Below are positions 42,673 through 52,320 of a stretch of DNA of 64,000 nt, one piece after another. Under the pieces are notes generated by a model. That model saw only the letters and a program-made list of their open reading frames with translations, was not told the DNA's origin and searched no databases. The first letter of the stretch is position 1; each line of letters starts with the position of its first letter. The translations under genes and the position numbers were made by a program. This DNA comes from Paludibacteraceae bacterium. Its GTDB lineage: Bacteria; Bacteroidota; Bacteroidia; Bacteroidales; Paludibacteraceae. The stretch spans positions 186,001-250,000 of the forward strand of contig JAFTXV010000007.1 of the NCBI GenBank assembly GCA_017461505.1, given 5' to 3'.

Positions 42673-43533
42673 ATGCGTCAGTTAAAAATTACAAAATCCA
42701 TTACCAACCGTGAGTCGGCTTCACTTGACAAGTATCTTCAGGAGATTGGTCGTGAGGCGCTCATTTCGGTGGACCGTGAGGTAGAGTTGGCTGGTCGTAT
42801 CCGCAATGGCGATAGAGCTGCCCTTGAGGAGTTAACACGTGCCAATCTACGCTTCGTTGTCTCTGTAGCAAAACAGTATCAAAATCAAGGACTTAGCCTT
42901 CCTGACTTGATTGACGAAGGCAACCTTGGGCTTATCAAAGCAGCAGAAAAATTCGATGAGACACGTGGCTTCAAGTTCATCTCATATGCTGTATGGTGGA
43001 TTCGCCAATCTATCCTACAGGCACTTGCAGAGCAAGCACGTATCGTGCGCTTGCCACTTAACCAATCCGGCTTGCTCAACAAAATTAACAAAGCGTACCA
43101 ACGCTTTGAACAAGAACACGAGCGCAAACCAAGCGCAGAAGAATTAGCGGAAATTCTTGACTTACCAGTTGACAAGATTGCTGACACACTCAAGATGTCA
43201 GGACGCCAAGTAAGTGTAGATGCTCCTTTTGTCGAAGGCGAAGACAACAGCTTGATTGATGTGATGGTGAACGAAGATTCTCCAAATGCAGACTACAAAC
43301 TGATTAACGAATCACTTTCACGCGAGATTGACCGCGCTTTAGAGCAACTGCATCCTCGCGAGGCCGACATTCTTCGCAACTTCTTTGGTATCGGTGTACC
43401 CGAGAAAACGTTAGAGGAGATTGGTATCGAACTCAATTTGACACGTGAACGTGTACGACAAATCAAGGAGAAAGCTATCAAAAAGTTGAAACATAATCCA
43501 CAAAGTAGTATCCTCAAAACATATCTAGGATAA
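42673..43533 (+). CDS. rpoD: Primary sigma factor (Bacteroidetes RpoD/SigA)
   Basis: A 286-residue sigma-70 protein without region 1.1, the standard housekeeping sigma of Bacteroidetes. Region 1.2 begins at [10 protein letters not shown], region 2 has [19 protein letters not shown]-like residues and [14 protein letters not shown], region 3 follows, and region 4 has [17 protein letters not shown], the -33-binding HTH. It lies 86 bases after the tRNA and is probably read from the same promoter. Its presence matches the sixteen -33/-7 promoters found in the window. Confidence 0.95.
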   Translation: MRQLKITKSITNRESASLDKYLQEIGREALISVDREVELAGRIRNGDRAALEELTRANLRFVVSVAKQYQNQGLSLPDLIDEGNLGLIKAAEKFDETRGFKFISYAVWWIRQSILQALAEQARIVRLPLNQSGLLNKINKAYQRFEQEHERKPSAEELAEILDLPVDKIADTLKMSGRQVSVDAPFVEGEDNSLIDVMVNEDSPNADYKLINESLSREIDRALEQLHPREADILRNFFGIGVPEKTLEEIGIELNLTRERVRQIKEKAIKKLKHNPQSSILKTYLG

Positions 43534-43542
43534 AACCTTGGA

Positions 43543-44142
43543 TTATTGGTAAATCAAATACCCAGCAACACCTGCTAAAACTATCAAGGTGATTGGGTGA
43601 GAGATAACATTGAGTGCGGATTGTAATAGATTCGCACTCTTTTTTATAAACATGGGTACAAGGGTTAGGATGCAAACCACAGAAAATATCACCCAACTTT
43701 TCCAATCAATAAAACTAACCGAAGGCTGTCCCATCGGTCTGATGAGCAACAAAGCAGCTGCTCCAATCATACCCAGCACCGAGAGGCGCAATGTATGCAT
43801 CGTATTTTGAAAGTAAATATTCCGTTGGAATCGGCTACGTATGACGAAATACACCTTACAAATACTGAGCATTATCACCAAACTAGGAATCACAATTGCC
43901 ACAGTAGCCAATAAGCTCCCCCACACATTGCCCGTAGCAGTATAACCCACATAAGTGGCACAGTTGATGCCAATCGGCCCCGGAGTAACTTGGCTCACTG
44001 CCAAAATATCCACAAACTCTTCTTGAGTCATCCAACCATGCACCTCTATCTCGTGTTGAATTAGCGAAAAAATCGCCAATCCACCGCCAAAACCAAACAA
44101 ACCTATTTTTAAGAAACTGAGAAACAATTGCAAGTAAATCAT
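43543..44142 (-). CDS. Chromate transporter half, ChrA family
   Basis: A 199-residue membrane protein with one CHR domain: YLQLFLSFLKIGLFGFGGG at the N-terminus, the EEFVDILAVSQVTPGPIGIN motif and about five or six membrane helices. Short CHR proteins act in pairs, and the partner lies directly upstream with an ATGA overlap. Chromate efflux is the family function; the natural substrate is uncertain. ATG 44142 is chosen over an upstream extension lying inside the partner gene. Confidence 0.9.
   Translation of the reverse strand: MIYLQLFLSFLKIGLFGFGGGLAIFSLIQHEIEVHGWMTQEEFVDILAVSQVTPGPIGINCATYVGYTATGNVWGSLLATVAIVIPSLVIMLSICKVYFVIRSRFQRNIYFQNTMHTLRLSVLGMIGAAALLLIRPMGQPSVSFIDWKSWVIFSVVCILTLVPMFIKKSANLLQSALNVISHPITLIVLAGVAGYLIYQ
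43612..43645 (+). terminator. Probable rpoD terminator inside the 3' end of chrA
   Basis: GAGTGCG (43612-43618) and CGCACTC (43633-43639) followed by a run of six T on the + strand. It lies 80 bases past the rpoD stop, within the convergent chrA coding end. Confidence 0.6.
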
Positions 44143-44681
44143 GCTTTCCTCCTTTCTTTCAACCAAGTATAGAATAATGTTACTAGTGCAGTAACCAATA
44201 TTATCCACACAGGCGACAACCCTCCTAACCAAATCAATAAGGCACCTGCAATAGGAATGATAGCAGTTGCCCAAGTAATCTTAGCAGCATATGCCATACG
44301 GCACAACGGTGCCGCAATCAATGCCACTACTGCAGGACGAATACCCTTGAATACCGCCTCCACTGCTGGCAAGTCTTTGTAGTCTTGAAAAACCATTGCT
44401 ATTGCTAAAATTATCAAGAATGAAGGCAATACGGCACCTAGTACAGTGGCAACCACTCCGCGCCATCCTCCGATACGCCAACCTATAAAAATTGCCGAAT
44501 TCACCGCAATAAGTCCTGGCGCAGCTTGAGCCAAAGCAATCATATTCATAAACTCCTCACGGTCAATCCAACCCTTGCGATCCACAATCTCGCGCTCAAT
44601 CATGGACAACATCACATATCCTCCACCAATAGTGAAGGTACCAATCTTGAGATATGTCCAAAACAATTGGAGATAGAGCAT
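44139..44681 (-). CDS. Chromate transporter half, ChrA family
   Basis: A 180-residue single CHR-domain protein: LYLQLFWTYLKIGTFTIGGG, then DREEFMNMIALAQAAPGLIAVN and the FIGWRIGGWRGVVAT helix. Pairs of N- and C-type half ChrA proteins form an antiparallel transporter. It begins immediately after the udk stop (TAA-ATG) and overlaps its partner by ATGA, so the three genes are one translation-coupled operon. Why udk is linked with chrA is not evident. Confidence 0.9.
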   Translation of the reverse strand: MLYLQLFWTYLKIGTFTIGGGYVMLSMIEREIVDRKGWIDREEFMNMIALAQAAPGLIAVNSAIFIGWRIGGWRGVVATVLGAVLPSFLIILAIAMVFQDYKDLPAVEAVFKGIRPAVVALIAAPLCRMAYAAKITWATAIIPIAGALLIWLGGLSPVWIILVTALVTLFYTWLKERRKA

Positions 44682-45299
44682 TTATTTCTTCTCTTTCAGC
44701 TCTTGCTTGATAAATTTCATCAGCATATTGATGGCAGCATTATTATGCCCACCTTGCGGAATAATAACATCCGCATAGCGTTTACATGGCTCAATAAACT
44801 GCTCATGCATAGGCTTCAAAACGCGTTGATAGCGCTCCATGACAGCTTCTATTGTACGTCCGCGTTCCACAATATCGCGTTGCGCAACGCGTATCAAGCG
44901 GTCATCTGCATCGGCATCTACGAATATCTTAAGATCCATTTGTTGGCGCAAATGATAGTCGCGTAATGCCATGATACCCTCTACAATGATTATCTCGCGC
45001 GGCTCCACATGAATGGTCTCTTTTTGACGGGAAGAAGTGATATAATCATAGATAGGTTGCTCGATGGATTCGCCATTTTTCAGCATTTCTATGTGTTTTG
45101 CAAGCAAAGGCCATTCGAATGCATCTGGGTGGTCAAAGTTGATGTTTTGTCTCTCTTCCGCTGGCACATGACTACTATCTTTGTAGTACGAATCTTGAGG
45201 AATGACTACCACTTCACCTTTAGGAAGGCGCTCAATCAGTTTACGTACCACGGTTGTTTTTCCAGAGCCGGTACCGCCCGCAATGCCAATGATAAACAT
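44682..45299 (-). CDS. udk: Uridine kinase
   Basis: A 205-residue P-loop kinase phosphorylating uridine and cytidine. The P-loop GGTGSGKTT is at residues 9-17; DSYYKD and NFDHPDAFEW are the nucleoside-site motifs; RDIVERGRT is the lid region. Full length. It is the first gene of the operon from the promoter at 45354-45385. Confidence 0.95.
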   Translation of the reverse strand: MFIIGIAGGTGSGKTTVVRKLIERLPKGEVVVIPQDSYYKDSSHVPAEERQNINFDHPDAFEWPLLAKHIEMLKNGESIEQPIYDYITSSRQKETIHVEPREIIIVEGIMALRDYHLRQQMDLKIFVDADADDRLIRVAQRDIVERGRTIEAVMERYQRVLKPMHEQFIEPCKRYADVIIPQGGHNNAAINMLMKFIKQELKEKK

Positions 45300-45353
45300 A
45301 CTTTTGAGGTTATTGGATGCCCTATCGGGCTATTCGTTGTTGATTATCGACTG

Positions 45354-45385
45354 CAAAGGTACAATTTTTTTTGCAAATATACAAA
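45354..45385 (-). promoter_or_regulatory. -33/-7 promoter of udk-chrA
   Basis: Minus strand: TTTG (45382-45385), 20 bases, TACCTTTG (45354-45361). It overlaps the divergent + strand promoter at 45370-45401 by 16 bases. Confidence 0.72.
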
Positions 45386-45401
45386 TATTGTAGTATCTTT
45401 G
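45370..45401 (+). promoter_or_regulatory. -33/-7 promoter of the ECF sigma operon
   Basis: TTTG (45370-45373), 20 bases, TATCTTTG (45394-45401). It implies a leader of about 215 bases containing the 11-mer array at 45504. No gene is seen in 45300-45624. Confidence 0.72.
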
Positions 45402-45503
45402 CAAAATATTTAAAAAAAACATCATTTTCTTGTAGCATATCCTACCGCCCCTGCGTCTAATAAGAAAAACGACATATACAACAACTATCAATCACATATC
45501 TTT

Positions 45504-45569
45504 AGTTAGTGATTAGTTAGTGATTACTTAGTGATTAGTTAGTTATTAGTTAGTTATTAGTTAGTTATT
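45504..45569 (+). repeat. Six tandem 11-mers in the ECF sigma leader
   Basis: Units AGTTAGTGATT (two exact copies), ACTTAGTGATT, and AGTTAGTTATT (three copies). The first unit is the exact reverse complement of the 11-mer at 31515-31569. Confidence 0.95.
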
Positions 45570-45624
45570 AATAGACAATTAGCTTACCATCACCGTAATA
45601 TTAAGTACAAATGACAAAATAAAT

Positions 45625-46098
45625 ATGAAGCAAAACGAAAAAGAATTTGCAGCCCTGGTCAAGGAGCAGAAAAGCACGATATACAGTATCTGCTTTATGT
45701 TCGCCAAGGACAAGGATGAAATAGATGATCTCTTTCAAGAGACATTGATTCATCTGTGGCAAGGCTTTGAGAAATTCAGAAACGAGAGTAAGATTGAGAC
45801 ATGGGTATATCGCGTGACGATGAACACCTGTATCTCGATGGACAGAAAAGAGAAACGCCGTGGCGAGCGTATTCCGTTGGCGATAGATATTGATTTGTTC
45901 GATGAAAACGACAAGGATATGGAGCAAGTGCAGATGCTCTACAAACGGATTCAGAAACTAGGTGTATTTGACAGAGCGATTATTATGCTTTGGTTGGAGA
46001 ACCTAAGTTACGATGAAATCGGGGAAATTGTGGGTATTAGCGCGAAAAATGTGTCGGTACGACTAGTTAGAATTCGCGAACAACTTAAGAAACAATAA
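45625..46098 (+). CDS. ECF-type sigma factor
   Basis: A 157-residue sigma-70 family protein with only regions 2 and 4. Region 2 has SICFMFAKDKDEIDDLFQET and the WVYRVTMNTCI segment; region 4 is LSYDEIGEIVGISAKNVSVRL with the recognition helix. It lacks extra domains. The next gene, 29 bases on, codes a membrane protein, a common place for an anti-sigma factor, though that partner has no recognised anti-sigma domain. Promoter at 45370-45401 with a long repeat-bearing leader. Confidence 0.92.
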   Translation: MKQNEKEFAALVKEQKSTIYSICFMFAKDKDEIDDLFQETLIHLWQGFEKFRNESKIETWVYRVTMNTCISMDRKEKRRGERIPLAIDIDLFDENDKDMEQVQMLYKRIQKLGVFDRAIIMLWLENLSYDEIGEIVGISAKNVSVRLVRIREQLKKQ

Positions 46099-46127
46099 AT
46101 ATCTAACCTTACTAAATACAAAATATT

Positions 46128-46730
46128 ATGGACGAATTGCAAGAAATGCGCGGGCAAATGGCTGCGCTGAAAGAGAAATTGAATAAGCAGGAGATTATCA
46201 CAGAGCAAAATTTACGACACGTAATCAGCAAACAATTACGTATCTGGAAAGTCACTACAACACTTACGTTTTTGGCGGTTCCTACCCTAGTTTTATTTAC
46301 ATATTATTATGCAGACGGAAGAATATTCCAACCTATTGCTTGGGCAATTTGGGGGATAACTTTTATAATCTATAACATTCGATCAATGCTATTGCTAAAA
46401 AAGCAAGACATTATGTCAGGTAATCTAAGAGATGTATTACATAAACTACATCAAATGAGAACAAGAGAAAAAGGACCACTTACTTACATATGGGCAATAG
46501 CTCTACCAATTATATTTTCGGGAGATGCATTAATTGAGATATGTCAAACTGGAAAAGCATTTGGCAAACACTACCTTCTGCTTATTGCTTTTGGGATTGT
46601 ATGTGTTCTTATTTACGCATTAAGTCACAAATATATTTTCCTTAAGCAACCTTCACAATGGGACGAATACATCCGCCAACTGGAAGAATTGTCCGAATTA
46701 GACGAAGAAAAAGCAGATGACAAGAAATAA
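46128..46730 (+). CDS. Membrane protein encoded with the ECF sigma factor
   Basis: A 200-residue protein: a helical cytoplasmic N-terminus (MDELQEMRGQMAALKEKLNK, coiled-coil like, to about 40), four membrane helices (about 42-60, 68-86, 118-135 and 145-165) and an acidic helical tail (LEELSELDEEKADDKK). No anti-sigma motif (zinc HxxxCxxC or FecR) is visible, but its place after the sigma gene and its N-terminal soluble helices suit a membrane-anchored regulator of it. That role is inference. Confidence 0.7.
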   Translation: MDELQEMRGQMAALKEKLNKQEIITEQNLRHVISKQLRIWKVTTTLTFLAVPTLVLFTYYYADGRIFQPIAWAIWGITFIIYNIRSMLLLKKQDIMSGNLRDVLHKLHQMRTREKGPLTYIWAIALPIIFSGDALIEICQTGKAFGKHYLLLIAFGIVCVLIYALSHKYIFLKQPSQWDEYIRQLEELSELDEEKADDKK

Positions 46731-46762
46731 AAGAATAACGACTTAAATATAGAAAAATAGGA

Positions 46763-46800
46763 AAAAACGCATTTCTCTTGCAGAACTGCGTTTTTTTTTG
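46763..46800 (+). terminator. Terminator of the ECF sigma operon
   Basis: AAAAAACGCA and TGCGTTTTTT arms around CTTGCAG-containing loop, then a long T-run. The loop carries the -33 element of the next promoter, so terminator and promoter overlap. Confidence 0.72.
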
Positions 46801-46808
46801 TACCTTTG
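46777..46808 (+). promoter_or_regulatory. -33/-7 promoter of rsfS-ftsH
   Basis: CTTG (46777-46780), 20 bases, TACCTTTG (46801-46808), about 95 bases before the rsfS ATG. Confidence 0.7.
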
Positions 46809-46907
46809 TCCCCAAATTGCCTTAATATATGCCAAAATGGCAGAGTTATTGCCTTTGGCAAGGATTTTGTAGAGATAACTAATAAGAAATAAAAGATAAC
46901 GACAATA

Positions 46908-47273
46908 ATGAAAAAGGAAGTATCAACAAAGAAATTAGTAGAGACGATTATCGAAGGTATTCAAAATCGTAAGGGGCAACGCATTGTGACTGTGGATTTG
47001 CGTAAACTTAAAGAAGCTCCTGCGGAGTATTTTGTGATTGCAGAGGGTGGTAGTAATACTCAAGTAGCTGCTATCGCAGACGAAGTGGATAGTTTTGTAC
47101 GCACCGAAACACACGTACACCCTCTCTTCGTGGACGGACGCGACAATGCAGAATGGATTGTACTGGATTACGGAAATATCTTTGTACATATCATGCAACG
47201 CGAGCCACGTGCCTATTACGATATTGAGCACCTGTGGGCAGATGGTAAAATTACAGAAATCCCTGAGGTGTAA
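46908..47273 (+). CDS. rsfS: Ribosomal silencing factor RsfS
   Basis: A 121-residue protein of the Iojap/RsfS family, which binds L14 on the 50S subunit and blocks subunit joining in starvation. Signatures: IVTVDLRKLKEAPAEYFVIA, EGGSNTQVAAIAD, and WIVLDYGNIFVHIMQREPR, then YYDIEHLWAD near the end. Full length; followed by ftsH after 49 bases, an order also seen in other Bacteroidetes. Confidence 0.95.
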   Translation: MKKEVSTKKLVETIIEGIQNRKGQRIVTVDLRKLKEAPAEYFVIAEGGSNTQVAAIADEVDSFVRTETHVHPLFVDGRDNAEWIVLDYGNIFVHIMQREPRAYYDIEHLWADGKITEIPEV

Positions 47274-47322
47274 CCCCTTTTAAACTATTAGAACTCTTAA
47301 AACTTTTTAACTTTCAAAGCAC

Positions 47323-49449
47323 ATGGCAGAACAAAAACCTAAACAACCCAACCCATCTAACAAACAGAACAAAAAGCCAAAGCGTTCACCGCTGACATGG
47401 CTTTATTACGCTCTTATGATAGGTCTACTGATCTTTTTCTTCTTCCCCGTGGGAGGCGAGAAAGGTGCAAACAAAGACCTGAGTTATACCAAGTTTACAG
47501 CGTATATTGAAAATAACGCTGTAGCATCGGTATTGGTGTATGATGACAATAGTGCCGAAGCAAAGATTCGTCCTGAGAGTTACGCACTTGTATTTGGCGA
47601 CCAAGAGGCAGGTGAAGATGTAAAGGGCAAACTAAACGCTCAAGTACCCTCTGTGGAAGAGTTTGCGAAATACATTGATAATGTAAATACTACTCGCAAA
47701 GAGAATGGAAAAGCAGCAATCGACGTAAGCTATGCCAAGTCAAAGAACCACTGGTATATGATATTGGTTAATATCTTACCCATAGCACTGATTGTGTTGT
47801 TCTTTGTATGGATGAGTCGTGGTATGGCGAATGCTGCAAATGGAGGTCCTGGAGGTATTTTCAATGTAGGTAAAGCCAAGGCAGAGGTGTTTGATAAGGA
47901 TAAAAAGAATAAAGTAACCTTCAAAGACGTAGCTGGTTTGGCTGGCGCTAAGCAAGAAGTAGAGGAGATTGTTTCCTTCCTCAAGAACCCAACCAAATAT
48001 ACCAACTTGGGCGGTAAGATTCCTAAAGGCGTGTTGTTAGTAGGTCCTCCTGGAACTGGTAAAACATTGTTAGCCAAGGCTGTAGCAGGCGAAGCGAATG
48101 TTCCTTTCTTCTCGATGTCGGGTAGCGACTTCGTGGAAATGTTTGTAGGAGTAGGTGCAAGTCGCGTGCGTGACCTATTCCGCCAAGCAAAGGAGAAAGC
48201 ACCCGCAATTGTATTTATAGACGAGATTGATGCTGTAGGTCGTGCTCGTGGAAAGAACAACATGATGGGAGGAGGTAACGATGAGCGTGAATCTACCCTC
48301 AACCAATTGCTCACTGAGATGGATGGCTTTGGCTCCAACTCGGGTGTAATCATCTTGGCAGCCACCAACCGCGCTGATGTATTGGACGCAGCGTTGTTGC
48401 GTGCTGGTCGCTTTGACCGCCAGATACATGTGGAGTTACCTGACTTACAAGAACGCAAGGAGATTTTTGGTGTGCACATTGCAGGTATCAAAATAGATAA
48501 AGACTTGGATATCAATTTCCTCGCCAAGCAAACGCCTGGATTCTCGGGGGCTGATATTGCGAATGTCTGCAACGAAGCAGCATTGATTGCAGCGCGTAAT
48601 GACCACAAGTCTGTTACCAAACAAGACTTTATGGACGCTGTGGATCGCATCATCGGTGGCTTGGAGCGCAAGAACAAGATTATGACCGAGGAGGAGAAAC
48701 GTTCGGTGGCGTATCACGAGGCTGGTCACGCAACAATATCTTGGCTGCTGCGTTGGGGTAATCCATTGGTGAAAGTAACCATTGTGCCTCGCGGTATGGC
48801 ACTAGGCGCAGCATGGTACTTACCAGAAGAGCGACAATTGACCAACAAAGACCATATCATGGATAATCTCTGCTCCCTATTGGGTGGTCGCGCTGCGGAG
48901 GAAGTGTTCTTAAAGCAAACTTCTACGGGGGCATTGAATGACCTTGAACGTGCTACCAAACAAGCATACGCAATGGTAGCATACTATGGTATGTCCGACA
49001 AACTGAAGAACTTGAGTTACTACGATTCTACCGGTAGATACGACATGGGAATCACTAAGCCATACTCTGAAAAGACGGCAGAAGTGATTGATAGTGAGAC
49101 AAGGACGATTATTGCTGAGCAAATGGCGCGTGCGAAGAAAATCCTTGAGGAGAATGCTGAAGGTCACAATAAGTTGGCTCAGATGCTGATTGAGAAAGAG
49201 GTGATTACCTCTGATGATGTAGAAGCAATCTTGGGTCCTCGTCCTTGGGTAAGTCGTACAGACGAGATTATAGAAGCGAATGAGGCGATGAGGGTAAAAG
49301 GTGAAGAGGAAACACCAAAAAAGAAACGTGCCCCTCGCAAAAAGAAAGAGAAAACTACTCCTACCACAGTCGAAGCCGAACTACCATCTACAGGCGAAGC
49401 AGATCTACAGCGCAGCGATCTACCATCTACAAGTGAAACGATCCAATAA
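47323..49449 (+). CDS. ftsH: ATP-dependent zinc metalloprotease FtsH
   Basis: A 708-residue membrane AAA+ protease: two membrane helices (about 24-44 and 146-166), AAA+ domain with Walker A GPPGTGKT near 241, Walker [10 protein letters not shown] and the second region of homology (LLRAGRFDR), then the M41 protease with HEAGH near 465. It degrades misassembled membrane proteins. The C-terminal 40 residues are a Lys-rich tail followed by [18 protein letters not shown], coded by the same short repeat that is inserted in lpxB. The M16 protease gene follows after 13 bases. Confidence 0.95.
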   Translation: MAEQKPKQPNPSNKQNKKPKRSPLTWLYYALMIGLLIFFFFPVGGEKGANKDLSYTKFTAYIENNAVASVLVYDDNSAEAKIRPESYALVFGDQEAGEDVKGKLNAQVPSVEEFAKYIDNVNTTRKENGKAAIDVSYAKSKNHWYMILVNILPIALIVLFFVWMSRGMANAANGGPGGIFNVGKAKAEVFDKDKKNKVTFKDVAGLAGAKQEVEEIVSFLKNPTKYTNLGGKIPKGVLLVGPPGTGKTLLAKAVAGEANVPFFSMSGSDFVEMFVGVGASRVRDLFRQAKEKAPAIVFIDEIDAVGRARGKNNMMGGGNDERESTLNQLLTEMDGFGSNSGVIILAATNRADVLDAALLRAGRFDRQIHVELPDLQERKEIFGVHIAGIKIDKDLDINFLAKQTPGFSGADIANVCNEAALIAARNDHKSVTKQDFMDAVDRIIGGLERKNKIMTEEEKRSVAYHEAGHATISWLLRWGNPLVKVTIVPRGMALGAAWYLPEERQLTNKDHIMDNLCSLLGGRAAEEVFLKQTSTGALNDLERATKQAYAMVAYYGMSDKLKNLSYYDSTGRYDMGITKPYSEKTAEVIDSETRTIIAEQMARAKKILEENAEGHNKLAQMLIEKEVITSDDVEAILGPRPWVSRTDEIIEANEAMRVKGEEETPKKKRAPRKKKEKTTPTTVEAELPSTGEADLQRSDLPSTSETIQ
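49405..49431 (+). repeat. Copy of the lpxB coding repeat at the ftsH 3' end
   Basis: This 27-base segment differs from 4706-4732 in lpxB at one base. Both read LQRSDLPST in frame. A diverged second copy (ELPSTG) lies just before it at 49378-49393. Confidence 0.85.
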
Positions 49450-49462
49450 AATATATAAGGTT

Positions 49463-52261
49463 ATGAAAAGATTTATCTTAAGCACTCTCGTGCTGGCGTT
49501 GTCGCTCACGATGGCAGCGCAACAACCACAACCACTGCCAATTGATTCGGCAGTTCGCGTGGGTAAGTTAGAGAATGGTCTGACTTATTACATTCGTCAC
49601 AATGAATATCCAAAACAACGTGCAGAATTTCATATTGCACAAGCAGTAGGTGCTATCCTCGAAGAAGACCACCAAAATGGTTTGGCGCACTTCTTGGAGC
49701 ACATGGCGTTTAACGGAACTGAACACTTCGCAGGCAAAGGTATCATCGAGTACTTCGAGTCTATCGGTGTGAACTTCGGTGGCAATATCAATGCCTATAC
49801 TTCGCTCGACGAGACTGTTTATCGCCTCAGTGAGGTGCCTACTACCCGCGAAGGCATCATCGACTCTGCCTTGCTTGTGATGCACGACTGGGCATGCGGT
49901 TTGTTGCTACTGCCAGAAGAGATTGATGCAGAGCGTGGCGTTATCCGCGAGGAGTGGCGTACTGGTGCACAAGCCGACCGCCGTATGTGGAAAGCTATCA
50001 ACCCACTGAAATACCCAGGCAGCCAATATGCTAAACGCGATGTGATTGGTGATACGGCTGTGATCAATAACTTTGCTTACGATGCACTTCGTGACTACTA
50101 TAAGAAATGGTATGGTCCAGACAACCAAGCGATTATCGTGGTCGGTGATATTGATGTAGATCAAGTTGAGCAAAAGATTAAAGCTCTCTGGGCAGATGTG
50201 CCTGCTCGCGAGAACCGTGGCGAGCGTCCATTGTATTCAGTAAACGACAATGAGCAACCAATCGTAGCTATCGTGCGCGATAAGGAGGCACAATACACCC
50301 GTATTGAATTGGAGTTCAAGAAAGAACAGTTGCCAAAGCAATTGCGTGGAACCAATGTAGATTACCTACAAACTATTGCTATTGAACTTGTATGCGATAT
50401 GTTCAACAATCGTCTTTCTGAGTTAGCCATGAAACCAGAGGCGACGTTCGTAGGTGCAGGGTCATATTATGGCGAGTTGGTAAAGGAGAAAGATGCGTTT
50501 ATTGCTATTTATTTGGCTAAGCAAGGACAAGAGGTGCAAGCATACAAAGACCTACTCACCCAATTGGAGAAGATGCGCCGATATGGCTTTACATACGCAG
50601 AGTTAGACCGTGTGAAGAAAGAGACCTTGGCTGCTTATGAGAAATCCTACAACGAGCGCAACACCGTTCGTAATATCGCGCACGCGCAAGAGTATATCCG
50701 CCACTACTTGGACGGCTCACCTATTCCTGGCATCAAGTGGGAATATGAGATGATTCAACAAATCCTGCCCATGCTCAACGTAGATATGCTCAACCAGATT
50801 GCACAGCAATTGGTTACTGACCACAACTTGATTATCTCTTTCCAAGCGCCAGAAGATGAGAATGTCGTTCTTCCTACCGAGGCAGAGGCAATTGAGATGT
50901 TGGCTGCGGTGAAAAACGAGGCAATCGAAGCACCAGTGGAAGAAGAGATTCGCACCACATTGGTAGAGGATGCACCTAAAGCAGGCAAAATCCGCAAGAC
51001 AGCATACAACGAGATTCTGGGTACTACCGAGTGGACACTCTCCAACGGGGTGCGTGTCATTATTAAACCTACCGACTTCAAGCAAGATGAGATTCTATTC
51101 TATGCCACTTCTTTGGGTGGCCACTCACAAGTTAAGACCGAAGATTTGCCTTCTGCACTATTGGCAACAGATGTCGTGGAATTGGCAGGTTTGGCGGATA
51201 TGAACGTTACCGACTTGCAAAAAGCATTGACAGGCAAACGTGTATCACTCTCGCCAAGCATTGGTGGTAATTCAGAAGGCCTATCGGGTTCTTCAACCGT
51301 AAAAGATTTGGAAACATTGCTCCAACTCAACTACCTGTACTTCACTGCTCCACGTCGTGATGAGGAGTCTTATCAAACATTGATGAGTATCTTGGAATCG
51401 CAATTGGCTAACCGCGATAAGAATCCTAAAGTAGCGTTCAACGATTCTATCCAAATGATGACAAGCAACAATTCTGAACGTACCGTTATTTTCACTAAGG
51501 AACTTCTTGAAAAAGTGTCATTGGATAAGGCGTTGGAGGTGTATAAAGCACGTTTTGCTAATCCTGCTGACTTCACGTTCTTCTTTGTGGGCAATGTAAA
51601 TCCAGAGGATGCTACTTTCAAAGCGCAAGTGTGCCAATGGTTGGGTGGGCTCAAAGCCAATAAGAAAAAAGAGAAAGTAGTGGATCATCAAGTGCGTGTT
51701 CCTCTGGGTAAACAACAAAATTATTTCACCCAAAAGATGGAAACTAAGACTGCAAGCAACCGTATTCAATACACTTCATACAATATGCCATATACCTTGG
51801 CTAACGACTTGAATATGGAGATGATTGGTCGTATCCTTTCTACTCGCTATTTGGAGTCTATCCGCGAGCGTGAGGGTGGTTCGTATGGCGTAGGTTGCGC
51901 AGGATGGATGAATATCCGCCCTGTGCCAAGTGCAGTACTGATTATGCAGTTTGATACCGACCCAGAGAAGCAGACTAAACTCATGAGTATTATTCACGAG
52001 GAAGTAATGACTATTGTCGAGAATGGTCCTTTGGCAAAAGACCTCAACAAAGAAAAAGAATCCATGCTCAAAGACTTTGAGGAGAACCTCGAGAAGAATG
52101 GTTATTGGTTGCACGCCTTGGATAGATACTATGTAAATGGTATCAACTATATTGCTGATTATAAGGCTGCTGTAGAGGCTATTACTGCTGAGACCGTTCA
52201 ATCGACCTTAAAGAAACTGGTAGATGCAGGCAACGTATTCGAAGTAGTTATGTTACCTTAA
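49463..52261 (+). CDS. M16 family zinc peptidase (pitrilysin-type), secreted
   Basis: A 932-residue periplasmic protease with a signal peptide (1-19). The inverted zinc motif HFLEH is at residues 76-80 (HxxEH), with the distal Glu expected in the DAERGVIREEW segment about 70 residues on. A second, inactive M16 half with the usual RLGGSYGV-like substrate loop (REREGGSYGV near 815) completes the clamshell. ATG 49463 is chosen because it gives the signal peptide. It may clear peptides released at the membrane together with FtsH; that is inference. Confidence 0.93.
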   Translation: MKRFILSTLVLALSLTMAAQQPQPLPIDSAVRVGKLENGLTYYIRHNEYPKQRAEFHIAQAVGAILEEDHQNGLAHFLEHMAFNGTEHFAGKGIIEYFESIGVNFGGNINAYTSLDETVYRLSEVPTTREGIIDSALLVMHDWACGLLLLPEEIDAERGVIREEWRTGAQADRRMWKAINPLKYPGSQYAKRDVIGDTAVINNFAYDALRDYYKKWYGPDNQAIIVVGDIDVDQVEQKIKALWADVPARENRGERPLYSVNDNEQPIVAIVRDKEAQYTRIELEFKKEQLPKQLRGTNVDYLQTIAIELVCDMFNNRLSELAMKPEATFVGAGSYYGELVKEKDAFIAIYLAKQGQEVQAYKDLLTQLEKMRRYGFTYAELDRVKKETLAAYEKSYNERNTVRNIAHAQEYIRHYLDGSPIPGIKWEYEMIQQILPMLNVDMLNQIAQQLVTDHNLIISFQAPEDENVVLPTEAEAIEMLAAVKNEAIEAPVEEEIRTTLVEDAPKAGKIRKTAYNEILGTTEWTLSNGVRVIIKPTDFKQDEILFYATSLGGHSQVKTEDLPSALLATDVVELAGLADMNVTDLQKALTGKRVSLSPSIGGNSEGLSGSSTVKDLETLLQLNYLYFTAPRRDEESYQTLMSILESQLANRDKNPKVAFNDSIQMMTSNNSERTVIFTKELLEKVSLDKALEVYKARFANPADFTFFFVGNVNPEDATFKAQVCQWLGGLKANKKKEKVVDHQVRVPLGKQQNYFTQKMETKTASNRIQYTSYNMPYTLANDLNMEMIGRILSTRYLESIREREGGSYGVGCAGWMNIRPVPSAVLIMQFDTDPEKQTKLMSIIHEEVMTIVENGPLAKDLNKEKESMLKDFEENLEKNGYWLHALDRYYVNGINYIADYKAAVEAITAETVQSTLKKLVDAGNVFEVVMLP

Positions 52262-52282
52262 AGCAACACGATTGAGTGACAA

Positions 52283-52310
52283 AAAAAGGCTGCTTAAACG
52301 CAGCCTTTTT
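52283..52310. terminator. Bidirectional terminator between the M16 and MATE genes
   Basis: AAAAAGGCTGC (52283-52293) and GCAGCCTTTTT (52300-52310) around a 6-base loop, with T-runs on both strands; it serves two convergent genes. Confidence 0.85.
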
Positions 52311-52320
52311 TATTGGAAGA

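Noticed and set aside
43543-44681. Split chrA as a broken gene
   Set aside because: Paired half-size CHR proteins are a normal arrangement, and both halves begin with proper starts and full domains.
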